56,204 nt of DNA from Mycobacterium sp. (GCA_020438845.1 JAGQTV010000020.1:1-56204); one strand, 5' to 3'; positions 1 through 7,792 are shown, counted from the stretch's first letter. Made by a program: numbers and translations. Notes: generated by a model from the letters alone, not told the origin.

Positions 1-123
1 ACATGCGCCGACACGGCCACCAAACCGAAACCGAATAAGGAAGGCGGGCGCGGGGACCGCTACCAGATCCCCGCGCCCGCGCTACCACTTCTCCACACAC
101 CCGCTACCGACTGCTCCGGCTAA
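1..123 (+). CDS. C-terminal end of an unidentified protein (partial)
   Basis: The frame is open from the first base and ends at a TAA at 121-123, giving about 40 residues rich in Lys, Gly, Arg and Pro and ending in TDCSG. The start lies outside the window. Its position just upstream of head-to-tail connector genes suggests a phage head gene, or an upstream piece of the connector gene itself shifted out of frame. I do not recognise the sequence, and the reading frame is the only evidence that it is coding. Confidence 0.3.
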   Translation, partial: TCADTATKPKPNKEGGRGDRYQIPAPALPLLHTPATDCSG

Positions 124-197
124 ACATTCTCGGCACGAGCGACTACGACTACCAGTTCAGCAGCTTTGCCGCCAAGCACGCCGAAGTCGTTACGCAG

Positions 198-410
198 ATG
201 TGTTTGGCCTACACACGCGGAGCCGGATTTTCTGCGGGCGTTCCCAACGATCAAATTGCTGCGGTCATCGTCAGCGCCACCGCAAGAATGATGGCTAACC
301 CCCAACAGATCGCCTATGACGTTGGTGGCGTGTCAATGCGTGGCGGGTTCCAAGGATTCAACTTGGCAGAACGCATCGTGTTGAACCGATTCCGTAAGAC
401 AGCGCAATGA
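198..410 (+). CDS. phage head-to-tail adaptor-like protein, start unclear
   Basis: The first ATG gives 70 residues. The frame is open back to a TAA at 36-38, and residues encoded at about 126-197 (ILGTSDYDYQF...) look like part of the same conserved domain. No ATG, GTG or TTG lies between 39 and 197, so the gene has either lost its start or been frameshifted. The C-terminus (GGFQGFNLAERIVLNRF) matches the ending typical of head-to-tail adaptors of siphophages infecting mycobacteria, which join the portal ring to the tail. The stop overlaps the next ATG as ATGA, so the two genes are translationally coupled. The family assignment rests on pattern memory and is moderately secure. Confidence 0.55.
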   Translation: MCLAYTRGAGFSAGVPNDQIAAVIVSATARMMANPQQIAYDVGGVSMRGGFQGFNLAERIVLNRFRKTAQ

Positions 411-727
411 TTTTCAACGACAGAGTGAACGTCACTCTGAAAGAAAAACGGTTTATCGGTGGCACCGCTTCCACGGTTGTCGTCTTCGATGGCCCCGTGC
501 CCGGAATCGTGACGTTTCTCGATTCTGATTCCGAGGCCAACCGGGCCAGCGCGCGACTGCAAATCTTTCTGAGTCCGTTCGCTTTCGTGCTGCCACCGAT
601 GCCCGCCAAAGAACTACTTGTTTTGTCGTGGAAACAGTTCACACATTTAACCGTTGACGGCATCGTTGAACCGCACTACATCAACTCTCGGCTACATCAT
701 TACAAAATCCTCGCCAAGGCCGTCTGA
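407..727 (+). CDS. phage head-closure/stopper-like protein
   Basis: This 106-residue protein starts at an ATG overlapping the previous stop (ATGA) and ends in a TGATG overlap with the next gene, as in packed phage structural operons. It is rich in beta-strand-forming residues and has no membrane segment or signal peptide. Siphophages normally encode adaptor, head-closure (stopper), neck and tail-terminator proteins in this order at this size, so a head-closure protein that seals the filled capsid is the likeliest role. The position argument is stronger than the sequence match. A tail-terminator protein is the main alternative. Confidence 0.45.
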   Translation: MIFNDRVNVTLKEKRFIGGTASTVVVFDGPVPGIVTFLDSDSEANRASARLQIFLSPFAFVLPPMPAKELLVLSWKQFTHLTVDGIVEPHYINSRLHHYKILAKAV

Positions 728-1092
728 TGGCCGTTTACGTTCTGACCCCGGCACGACGGGCAGCACTGGAAAAAGCACAACAGGAATCGGCTCGCAGGCG
801 CAGGAAAATCAGAAACCGAAGCCGACTCAGAAAGACTGCCGCAGTCGTTGCCGTCGCAGGCGTCGCCGCCTACTCGGTGCATTCAGCCATCCATTCCGAG
901 GAACGGATCAACGAGCGAATCATCAAACGCCATGTAGAACTTGCAGAGTTCCATCACCGGCAACTCAACAGACTTCGCGCTCACGCCGACCCGACCTCGG
1001 CGCTGAGCAATCCCGATTTCGATCCCGACGTTGCACGTCGTGAAGCTATCGCGATTCTGAACCGGAGAGCGAAACGAAAAAAGAGAACTTGA
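727..1092 (+). CDS. small basic phage-associated protein with possible membrane segment
   Basis: The 121-residue product starts in a TGATG overlap with the head-closure-like gene. The N-terminus (LTPARRAALEKAQQESARRR) has the basic LTPxRRAAL pattern I associate with short phage proteins. A weak hydrophobic stretch at about residues 38-55 (TAAVVAVAGVAAYSV) is followed by a His/Arg-rich helical region and a Lys/Arg-rich C-terminus. I do not recognise a defined family. It is the last connector-side gene before the attachment-like site, where a complete prophage would continue into tail genes. Confidence 0.45.
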   Translation: MAVYVLTPARRAALEKAQQESARRRRKIRNRSRLRKTAAVVAVAGVAAYSVHSAIHSEERINERIIKRHVELAEFHHRQLNRLRAHADPTSALSNPDFDPDVARREAIAILNRRAKRKKRT

Positions 1093-1119
1093 GACCGTCT
1101 CGTCGTTTGTCGCTTTGGC

Positions 1120-1479
1120 CTACGGGATATCGGGAGGTTGGCTGCGGATCCAATTGTCGATGATGGCGAGCTGCTCAGGGCATAGATATCGCGAAGCTGC
1201 GGCTACCACCGCCGAACCGGTCCGAAACGATCCGAACTTGTCCGCCCAGTAATCTTTAATTGCGGGAAAATTACTAGGAGGGCCACTCCGAAGCTGGCCG
1301 CAAGCCTGGTAACCAGCCAGTATGGCGCTGCCAGGAGATGCGTAGGTAACCCCGTACTGATTGAGAGACAGTATGTACGCAACTTCGGCGTCGTCGTCCG
1401 CATGTGCGGTGCCGACGACCGTGGGCGCGGCTAGCAGAACCGCAACAGCTGCTGATGAGACTGCCAGGTTCCGCAACAT
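1120..1479 (-). CDS. secreted DUF732-family protein
   Basis: From the ATG at 1479 the product has 119 residues: a Sec signal peptide (MLRNLAVSSAAVAVLLAAP), a cleavage site after AHA, then a small domain with two cysteines, CGQ and LCP, that could form the DUF732 disulfide. DUF732 proteins are small exported proteins, abundant in mycobacteria and also carried by some of their phages; their function is unknown. An in-frame extension to 1539 runs through the 11-bp repeats and would bury the signal peptide, so I reject it. No clear ribosome binding site is seen. The gene is antisense to the phage-like genes and lies inside the attachment site, so it may be element cargo. Confidence 0.65.
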   Translation of the reverse strand: MLRNLAVSSAAVAVLLAAPTVVGTAHADDDAEVAYILSLNQYGVTYASPGSAILAGYQACGQLRSGPPSNFPAIKDYWADKFGSFRTGSAVVAAASRYLCPEQLAIIDNWIRSQPPDIP

Positions 1480-1508
1480 GGGAGGAATCGTATCTACGTC
1501 TTCCGATC

Positions 1509-1570
1509 TGCCCACATTTTGCCCACATTTTGCCCACAAAACCCGTGATTTGCCGTGAAGTGCCGTGAAG
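1509..1570. repeat. short tandem repeats next to the attachment-like site
   Basis: Three copies of an 11-bp unit (TGCCCACATTT, the last diverging after TGCCCAC) run from 1509 to about 1539. Two exact copies of TGCCGTGAAG follow at 1551-1570. They lie about 55-140 bp from the tRNA-like fragment. Ordered repeats at this distance from a core site often bind the N-terminal arm domain of tyrosine integrases, and that is my inference here. Confidence 0.5.
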
Positions 1571-1625
1571 CCTTTTTGCAGGTCAGAACGCTTTTTCGGC
1601 CTCTGACCAGCACCCGGTTTTCTAA

Positions 1626-1648
1626 TTCGAATCTCACCGAGGGCACCA
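1626..1648 (+). other. putative attachment site: 3' tRNA-like fragment
   Basis: The segment reads as a tRNA 3' end: a T-loop TTCGAAT, the 3' half of a T-stem (CTCACC), the 3' half of an acceptor stem (GAGGGCA) and CCA. The bases upstream do not pair with it, and no 5' tRNA portion lies about 75 bp upstream, so it is not a functional tRNA. Tyrosine-integrase elements commonly recombine within tRNA 3' ends and leave such a fragment at the far end. The intact tRNA would lie beyond the left edge. Confidence 0.55.
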
Positions 1649-1716
1649 AAACTAGCAGGTCGACGGACTAACAGCCGGCACCGAGCGGGCTGGGCAGTTG
1701 GCTGCTGCGGTTGCCC

Positions 1717-2025
1717 CTAGCCGATTGGCGGACCGGCAGGAATTACTAATCCGCCCCCTGCAGTGACGACCGGGGCGCCATCGGGTGCCGGAGCCGCTGC
1801 GACCTCGGGCGGTCCACCGCTGGCTGGAAGCACCAAGTCGCCGGGTTGGACCCCATCGTTCGAGTTTCCGAATCCGCTGTTGTCGTTCATCATGCAGTTC
1901 AGAGAAGCGAAGTCGAAGTCGCAATCGTCGGCGAGGCTTTCCGGTGACGTCGCGAGGGCGATGATGGGCAGCGCGAAAACGGCAAGGCAGGCAGCCAGGC
2001 AACGCTGGTGTCGGGTGGGTTCCAT
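1717..2025 (-). CDS. small secreted Pro/Ala-rich protein
   Basis: The 102-residue protein begins with a signal peptide (hydrophobic LAACLAVFALPIIALATS, cleavage near ESLADD). A mature region of about 70 residues follows, with two cysteines (DDCDFDF and LNCMM) and a C-terminus rich in Pro, Ala, Val and Gly. Small mycobacterial exported proteins of this layout are common and uncharacterised. It is the first gene outside the attachment-like site and faces away from the TetR gene. The stretch 2026-2218 upstream holds no convincing gene and presumably carries its promoter. Confidence 0.6.
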   Translation of the reverse strand: MEPTRHQRCLAACLAVFALPIIALATSPESLADDCDFDFASLNCMMNDNSGFGNSNDGVQPGDLVLPASGGPPEVAAAPAPDGAPVVTAGGGLVIPAGPPIG

Positions 2026-2218
2026 CGCTAGATGTTAGGAGCTGTGAACCGATTCCGCGTATGTATCGGACTAACGGCCCGCCCAGCAATCAATCGGCCG
2101 CGGGCCGTCGGTGTCGATCGGGATTGCCTGAACAGCGGGCTGTCCCGGTTGAGTCGGTCGAGTTCGTAGGCCGCCACTACCAGCGTAGGCCGGAACGGTA
2201 CCGGATGTCATCGCGGCA

Positions 2219-2818
2219 TCAATCGTGAAGTCTGACTTCGAGTTTCGGCGGCTCGGCATCCGATCCGTCGGTATTGAGCCGGACCCAGAAGTGGTCGACC
2301 AGCGGCTGCAAGATTCGGGGCCCCAATTCGCGGAGCAGTATGCCAACGGCCTGAGTCTGCGCAGGCTGCGCGCTGCTGGCGATGCCGGCCGACCGTAACT
2401 CCTGAAGTTGACCGAACGTGTAGTCCGCGAGCAGATCCAGGAGTTCGCTCTCTCCGGTGTCTTCCAGTACAGCGCGTCTTAGGTACCGCACGAAGATCGG
2501 ATTGTCTTCCCACATCCGCGCCACCGCTCGATCGCGCGCTTCACCAATCTGTTCGGCGGTGCCGACGGGTGGGACGGAATCCACGGCCCGGCGGAATTGG
2601 TCGACGACGTAACGCTGCACGGCATTGCGTAAGCCGTCTTTGTTCCCGAAGTGATGAACGACCAGACCCGAGGTCACCCCGGCCGCGGCAGCGACGTCCC
2701 GCAGCGTCGTGTTAGCGCTGCCTTTCGTGGCGTGAAGTTCCAGGGCGGCGTTTCGGATACGCGCCTTAGAGGTCAGATCGTCACCCGCTGCCGCGTCCGC
2801 CGGAAGTCCTCCGTCCAT
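2219..2818 (-). CDS. TetR-family transcriptional regulator
   Basis: The product has 199 residues. Residues about 17-64 form a typical TetR helix-turn-helix (TLRDVAAAAGVTSGLVVHHF), and a ligand-binding domain follows. The gene diverges from the lipid operon with about 65 bp between the starts, and that gap carries an inverted repeat overlapping the probable promoter. By analogy with other divergent TetR pairs in lipid catabolism it is most likely a repressor of the operon and of itself, released by an acyl-CoA. The ligand cannot be read from sequence. Confidence 0.88.
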   Translation of the reverse strand: MDGGLPADAAAGDDLTSKARIRNAALELHATKGSANTTLRDVAAAAGVTSGLVVHHFGNKDGLRNAVQRYVVDQFRRAVDSVPPVGTAEQIGEARDRAVARMWEDNPIFVRYLRRAVLEDTGESELLDLLADYTFGQLQELRSAGIASSAQPAQTQAVGILLRELGPRILQPLVDHFWVRLNTDGSDAEPPKLEVRLHD

Positions 2819-2846
2819 CGCTCTACTGTAACCGGTGGTCAGAGAA

Positions 2847-2885
2847 TTGAGCAGTTGCTCAACATATTGTATTGTTGCTCAACAT
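2847..2885. promoter_or_regulatory. probable TetR operator and leaderless promoter
   Basis: TTGAGCA-GT-TGCTCAA at 2847-2862 is a perfect 7-bp inverted repeat. The half-site with its flank, TTGCTCAACAT, occurs at 2855-2865 and again at 2875-2885, where it runs into the thiolase ATG at 2884. Overlapping TATTGT hexamers at 2865-2875 fit a -10 element for a transcript starting at or near the ATG, and no Shine-Dalgarno sequence is present. A repressor bound here would block the start site. Confidence 0.65.
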
Positions 2886-4026
2886 GGAAGCGGCGGTCAT
2901 CATCGACGGAGTCAGAACTCCGGTCGGCAAGCGAAACGGCGCGCTGAGCAACTGGCATCCGACCGATCTGCTTGCGCTCACACTCCGCACTTTGGTCGAC
3001 CGCACGGAAATCGAACCCGCATGCCTCGACGACGTGATCGGCGGTTGTGCTCGCCAGGTCGGCGAACAGTCGGGCAACCTGACCCGCTTCGCCTCGTTGG
3101 GTGCGGGCCTCCCGGAGTCACTTCCGGCCACGACCGTCGATCGGCAATGCGGGTCCGGTCAGCAGGCCGTGCACTTCGCCGCCCAAGGCATCCGAAGCGG
3201 TGAGTACGACTTCGCCATCGCCGCCGGAGTGGAGTCGATGAGTCGAGTCGACCTCGGACCGTTGTTCGATCCGGATGCGGCGCAAGCACCGTTCTACGGA
3301 CACGCTGCATCAGCCCACTACAACGGCAACCTGTGCGCTCAAGGTCCGTCAGCGGAAATGATCGTCGGCAAATGGGGGCTCACCCGCCAAGAACTCGATG
3401 AATACAGCATGGAGAGCCATCGCCGGGCGTACGCGGCAACGGAAGCCGGCTTCTTCGCTGACCATCTCGTTCCGGTTCCGGGGATCGATCGGGACGAAGG
3501 GATCAGGAGGCAGTCGGATCCGGCGAAAATGGCGGCACTGAAACCCGCCTTCAGCCGCGACGGCACCATCACCGCCGCCAACGCGTCTCAATTGAGCGAC
3601 GGCGCCGCCGCCTTGCTCATTGCCGGGCAGGACGCAGCCGACAAAGCAGGACTGCGGCCAAAGGCGATCATCCGCGCCATGGCAGTCGCCGCCGACAATC
3701 CGATACTCCAGTTCACTGCAGTGATTCCGGCCGCCCGTAGGGCGCTCGAGGTCGCCGGCCTATCGATCTCCGACATCGACCGGATCGAGGTCAACGAGGC
3801 GTTTGCGCCGGTGCCCATGATCTTCGCCCGCGAATTCGGCATCGGTTACGAGAGGCTCAACGTCAACGGAGGCTCTATCGCGATCGGCCACCCGTTGGGC
3901 TCGACAGGCGCGCGGATGATGACGGACCTGGTCTATGAACTTCATCGCTCTAACAGCCGGTACGGCCTTTTGACCATCTGCGAGGGCGGCGGAATGGCCA
4001 ACGCGACGATCATCGAAAGGATCTGA
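2884..4026 (+). CDS. acetyl-CoA acyltransferase (thiolase)
   Basis: This 380-residue thiolase-superfamily enzyme should cleave 3-ketoacyl-CoA with CoA in the last step of beta-oxidation. The acyl-accepting cysteine is Cys89 (VDRQCGSGQQA), the NEAFAP block follows, then His336 in IAIGHPLG and Cys366 in ICEGGGMA. The ATG at 2884 gives the usual EAAVIIDGVRTPVGK start. A TTG at 2872 would add four residues inside the operator and is less likely. It is the first gene of a six-gene operon, with the next gene starting 2 bp after its stop. Somewhat short for the family (about 390-400) but with all catalytic blocks present. Confidence 0.92.
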   Translation: MEAAVIIDGVRTPVGKRNGALSNWHPTDLLALTLRTLVDRTEIEPACLDDVIGGCARQVGEQSGNLTRFASLGAGLPESLPATTVDRQCGSGQQAVHFAAQGIRSGEYDFAIAAGVESMSRVDLGPLFDPDAAQAPFYGHAASAHYNGNLCAQGPSAEMIVGKWGLTRQELDEYSMESHRRAYAATEAGFFADHLVPVPGIDRDEGIRRQSDPAKMAALKPAFSRDGTITAANASQLSDGAAALLIAGQDAADKAGLRPKAIIRAMAVAADNPILQFTAVIPAARRALEVAGLSISDIDRIEVNEAFAPVPMIFAREFGIGYERLNVNGGSIAIGHPLGSTGARMMTDLVYELHRSNSRYGLLTICEGGGMANATIIERI

Positions 4027-4028
4027 GG

Positions 4029-4799
4029 ATGGCGGTGCGGATCACGAATGACGATGCGGTTCGGGTCATCGTTCTGGACCGGCCGCGCGCCCGAAACGCA
4101 CTGAACACAGAACTCATGGCCGAGCTCGCTGCCGCGTTGTCCGAGGCCGACGCCGATCACCGAGTTCGCGCCGTGGTGATCACCGGATCGCAGCAGACGT
4201 TCTGTGCGGGCGCCGACCTGGGAGCTTTGGACGGATTGACGGTGTCAGACAGCCTGGCCGCCGACGGGTTCGGCAAGCGGTTTTTCGGACAGCTTCATGA
4301 CTGCCGAAAGCCGACCATCGCAGCCGTCAGCGGCCCGGCCTACGGCGGCGGATGCGAATTGGTGCTCGCCTGCGACATCGCGATCGGTGGCCAGTCCTCG
4401 AAGTACGCCCTTCCCGAGGTGGGACTGGGCCTGATCCCAGGCGGCGGGGGCACCCAGCGACTCATTCGCGCGATCGGAAAACCCAAGGCCATGCAGATGT
4501 TGCTCACTGGGGATCCGATCACGGCCGATCAGGCCTGCACCGCAGGTCTGATCGCCGAAGTCGTACCCGACGATCAATATCTGACCAGAGCAGTCACTCT
4601 GGGCGTGCGCATTGCTCGCAATGGCCCGTTGGCAGTTCAGCTGGCCAAGGACGCGGCCCGCACGGCTTTCGAGTCCCCGTTATCGGCCGGGCTCGCCTAC
4701 GAACGCCGCAACTTCTACCTTTCAGCCCGCACTCAGGACATGCGCGAGGGCGTCGACGCCTTTCGCGATAGGCGCCAACCAATCTTTCTCGGCGCATAG
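4029..4799 (+). CDS. enoyl-CoA hydratase/isomerase
   Basis: The 256-residue crotonase-fold protein should hydrate trans-2-enoyl-CoA. The oxyanion-hole segment is QTFCAGADLGAL. Both glutamates used by classical hydratases are present, one in YGGGCELVLACD and one in LPEVGLGLIPGGGGTQRL, so hydratase activity is more likely than a degenerate isomerase function. An AAGGAT-like ribosome binding site lies inside the end of the thiolase gene, and the genes are separated by 2 bp. No 3-hydroxyacyl-CoA dehydrogenase domain is fused, and none is encoded in the operon. Confidence 0.92.
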   Translation: MAVRITNDDAVRVIVLDRPRARNALNTELMAELAAALSEADADHRVRAVVITGSQQTFCAGADLGALDGLTVSDSLAADGFGKRFFGQLHDCRKPTIAAVSGPAYGGGCELVLACDIAIGGQSSKYALPEVGLGLIPGGGGTQRLIRAIGKPKAMQMLLTGDPITADQACTAGLIAEVVPDDQYLTRAVTLGVRIARNGPLAVQLAKDAARTAFESPLSAGLAYERRNFYLSARTQDMREGVDAFRDRRQPIFLGA

Positions 4800-4822
4800 A
4801 GATCGCAAGATTAGGAGCCACC

Positions 4823-5974
4823 ATGAGCTATCGCTCACCCTGGATGACAGCGGAACTCGACGAGGTTCGCGATCTGGCGAGACGATTCGTCGACAAGTAC
4901 GTCCAACCCAATCTGGCGACCTGGGCCGACCAGGGCCACGTCGATCGTGAACTTTGGCTTGCCGCAGGGGAAGTCGGTCTGCTCTGTATCAGCATCCCGG
5001 TGGAGTACGGCGGGGGCGGCGGAACGTTCGCCCATGAGGCCGTCGTACTTGAAGAACAGGGCAGAATCGCCGACGACGCCTGGGCCTACTGCGTGCATTC
5101 GACCATCGTGGCGCACTACATCCTCGCGTACGGCACCGAAAACCAGAAGAACAGATGGCTTCCCAAGCTCGCGAGCGGTGAGATGGTTGGGGCCATCGCC
5201 ATGACCGAGCCCGGAACCGGATCAGATCTGCAGAGAGTGCGGACCGCAGCCCGGCGGGTCGACGATCATTACGTCATCAACGGCGCCAAGACGTTCATCA
5301 CCAACGGGACGCAGTGCGATCTTCTCATCATTGTTGCGCGCACCGGCAGTGAAGCCGGGGCGAAGGGACTGTCCCTCATCGTTGCCGAAACCGAAGGACT
5401 GCAAGGCTTTCAACGCGGCCGGGTACTGCACAAGATCGGCCAGAACGGCACCGACACTAGAGAACTCGCTTTCGTCGACATGCAGGTTCCCGCCGTAAAC
5501 CTGCTCGGCGACGCCGAGGGGCAGGGCTTCGCCCAGCTCATGGGGCAGCTTCCACAGGAGCGTCTGGGTATCTCGGTCGGAGCGGTCGTAGCCGCTGAGC
5601 ATGCGGTCGAACTGGCCTGTGCATACGCCCGCCAGCGGACCGCGTTCGGCGCAGACCTGATGCAGTTCCAGAACACCAGGTTCGTCCTGGCCGAATGTCA
5701 CGCGGACATTCTGGCGGCGCGCACATTCCTAGACCATTGCATCAGCGAGCACCTTGCCGGGCGCCTCGACACCGCGACCGTATCGGCCGCCAAGTTCTGG
5801 CTGACCGACATCCAGTGCAAGGTGATCGACCGTTGCCTGCAGATTTTCGGCGGTTACGGCTACACCCTGGAATACCCCATCGCCCGGATGTATGCCTCGG
5901 CCCGCGTCCAGAAAATCTACGGCGGCACCAACGAAATCATGAAAGAGTTGGTCGCCAGATCACTCGGGTCCTGA
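4823..5974 (+). CDS. acyl-CoA dehydrogenase, LCAD/IVD-like
   Basis: The 383-residue FAD enzyme introduces the alpha-beta double bond. The first signature is MTEPGTGSDLQ and the C-terminal FAD/substrate block is FGGYGYTLEYPIARMY...IYGGTNEIM. The usual catalytic Glu of MCAD and SCAD (YEGT) is Gly here (YGGT). A Glu at about residue 263 (AVELACAYARQR) aligns with the base used by long-chain and isovaleryl-CoA dehydrogenases, enzymes that tolerate branched substrates. Start ATG at 4823 with AGGAG at 4813-4817. The co-operonic AMACR-like gene agrees with a branched substrate. Confidence 0.92.
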   Translation: MSYRSPWMTAELDEVRDLARRFVDKYVQPNLATWADQGHVDRELWLAAGEVGLLCISIPVEYGGGGGTFAHEAVVLEEQGRIADDAWAYCVHSTIVAHYILAYGTENQKNRWLPKLASGEMVGAIAMTEPGTGSDLQRVRTAARRVDDHYVINGAKTFITNGTQCDLLIIVARTGSEAGAKGLSLIVAETEGLQGFQRGRVLHKIGQNGTDTRELAFVDMQVPAVNLLGDAEGQGFAQLMGQLPQERLGISVGAVVAAEHAVELACAYARQRTAFGADLMQFQNTRFVLAECHADILAARTFLDHCISEHLAGRLDTATVSAAKFWLTDIQCKVIDRCLQIFGGYGYTLEYPIARMYASARVQKIYGGTNEIMKELVARSLGS

Positions 5975-6043
5975 TCACCGCTAACCATACTAAGTGGATC
6001 ACCAATTCATCACGCCAACAACATGATTCAAGAGGAGCATGAT

Positions 6044-7792
6044 ATGGCCGAAGCTACCCTCTGTGCTGCATTCCAGCGACTGGCGAAGCGCAATCCGGAC
6101 GCGGTTGCCATCCGCTCGTACGACAACAGCGAGAGCCTGACCTGGTCGCAATACGCCGATCGAGTTCGGGCTCTCAGTGAAGGGCTCCACGCAATCGGGG
6201 TCCGTCCGGGTGACACGGTGGCGTTGATGCTCACGAACTGCGTCGATTTCCACATCGTCGACACCGCGGTGCTTCACGCCGGCGCGGTGCCGTATTCGAT
6301 CTACAACACCTTCCCCGCCGAAACGATCGCGTTTCTTCTTGAGAACGCGAATCCGCGGCTGGTCGTCTGCCAGAGTGCATTCCTCCCAGTGATCAAATCG
6401 GCCATCGAAACGGCCGGAAAGTCGGGCCTGCCGATCTGCGTGGTCGACGGCGAGGGCGGGACTCACCAACTCGCTGACGTAGCGGCGACCAGCGCCCCGG
6501 AGTTCGATTTTGACAGGACCTGGACCGCTGTCTCCCCCCACGATGTCGCCACCATCATCTATACGTCCGGGACCACGGGCCAGCCCAAGGGTGTTGAGCT
6601 GACTCACAACGCAATCCTGACCGATCTCGAGGGCCTGCAGTCCGTCGCACATTTCGCCGCAAACGACACGGTGGTGTCCTACCTGCCGGACGCCCACGTC
6701 GCCAATCGGGCTATCAGCCACTACACCGGCATGATCTACGGCGTCGAGATCGCCACCGTCGAGAACTTCAAAAACATTTTCGACGCCCTCAAACGAGTGC
6801 AGCCGACAGTGTTCCTCGGAGTGCCGTCCATTTGGTACAAGATCAAAGCGGCGATCGACGCTCTGAGTGCGGCAGAGACCGATCCCGCTGCAGCACAACG
6901 GATTCAGTCAGCAGTCGAGGCTGGACGAGCAGCCGCTCGGGCCGGAATGGGTGCCGTTCCGGACGACCCGGCCGGCCAAGAAATCTTGGCGAAACTTCGC
7001 ACCGGGATCGGACTGGACTCGCTGCGCCTCGGGATCACCGGTGCGGCCCCCATCGCCGCTGAGACTCACGAAGCCCTACTCGGAATCGGGCTTCCGATCT
7101 GCGAAATGTGGGGCATGTCCGAATGCGCTGCCGCCACCGTAAATCCCTCCGATTCGGTTCGCATCGGCACAGTCGGCCGTCCCCTGCCGGGGGTCGAGAT
7201 CAAGCTCGCCGAGGACGGCGAACTGCTGGTCCGGGGCCCGATGCTGATGAAGGGATACCGAAGCGACCCGGCGAAGACCGCTGAGGCCATCGACGACGAG
7301 GGATGGTTGCACAGCGGTGACATAGCCACCATCGACGATGACGGCTATGTCAAGATCGTCGACCGCAAGAAGGACATCATCATCAACTCGGCGGGCAAGA
7401 ACATGTCACCGTCACACATCGAATCGGCCGTCAAGGTCGACTGCCCGTTGGCCGGATACGTCGTTGCGATCGGCGACAACCGTTCCTATGTCACTGCATT
7501 GATCAACCTCGATGCCGCTGCCTGCTCGGTATACCTGGCCCAGGCAGGGGTGACCGACACGTCGGCCGGGGACTTGGCGACCCACCCGGCGATACGCAAG
7601 GCGATGGACGAAGGGATTGCGGCTGCCAATTCGAAATTGGCCCGCGTCGAACAGATCAAGAGATACCTGGTGGTCAACGACAGATGGGAGCCGGGAGGCC
7701 CCCTGGTTACACCCACGATGAAGCACAAGCGCAAGGCGGTTCTGGATCACTACAGCGCCGAGATCGATGCGCTCTACGCAGCACCGCGTTGA
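6044..7792 (+). CDS. acyl-CoA ligase (FadD, AMP-forming)
   Basis: This 582-residue ANL-superfamily enzyme activates a carboxylic acid to its CoA thioester through an acyl-AMP. The P-loop is YTSGTTGQPKGVE, the A5-type motif WGMSECAAATV, the hinge aspartate lies in HSGDIATIDDDGYVKIVDRKK, and the catalytic Lys is expected near the C-terminus. The middle segment (TVENFKNIFDALKRVQPTVF) resembles long-chain FadD15/FadD11-type ligases. The ATG at 6044 has AGAGGAG at 6031-6037. An in-frame ATG at 6023 lies before that site and is less likely. It presumably supplies the substrate of the operon. Confidence 0.92.
   Translation: MAEATLCAAFQRLAKRNPDAVAIRSYDNSESLTWSQYADRVRALSEGLHAIGVRPGDTVALMLTNCVDFHIVDTAVLHAGAVPYSIYNTFPAETIAFLLENANPRLVVCQSAFLPVIKSAIETAGKSGLPICVVDGEGGTHQLADVAATSAPEFDFDRTWTAVSPHDVATIIYTSGTTGQPKGVELTHNAILTDLEGLQSVAHFAANDTVVSYLPDAHVANRAISHYTGMIYGVEIATVENFKNIFDALKRVQPTVFLGVPSIWYKIKAAIDALSAAETDPAAAQRIQSAVEAGRAAARAGMGAVPDDPAGQEILAKLRTGIGLDSLRLGITGAAPIAAETHEALLGIGLPICEMWGMSECAAATVNPSDSVRIGTVGRPLPGVEIKLAEDGELLVRGPMLMKGYRSDPAKTAEAIDDEGWLHSGDIATIDDDGYVKIVDRKKDIIINSAGKNMSPSHIESAVKVDCPLAGYVVAIGDNRSYVTALINLDAAACSVYLAQAGVTDTSAGDLATHPAIRKAMDEGIAAANSKLARVEQIKRYLVVNDRWEPGGPLVTPTMKHKRKAVLDHYSAEIDALYAAPR

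Noticed and set aside
1573-1648. Complete tRNA gene
   Set aside because: Only the T-loop, 3' stem halves and CCA are present. No 5' acceptor strand, D-arm or anticodon arm can be drawn in the preceding 75 bp.
2071-2346. Minus-strand ORF of 91 codons overlapping the TetR 3' end
   Set aside because: Overlaps TetR in another frame, has no recognisable motif and low-complexity composition typical of a shadow frame.
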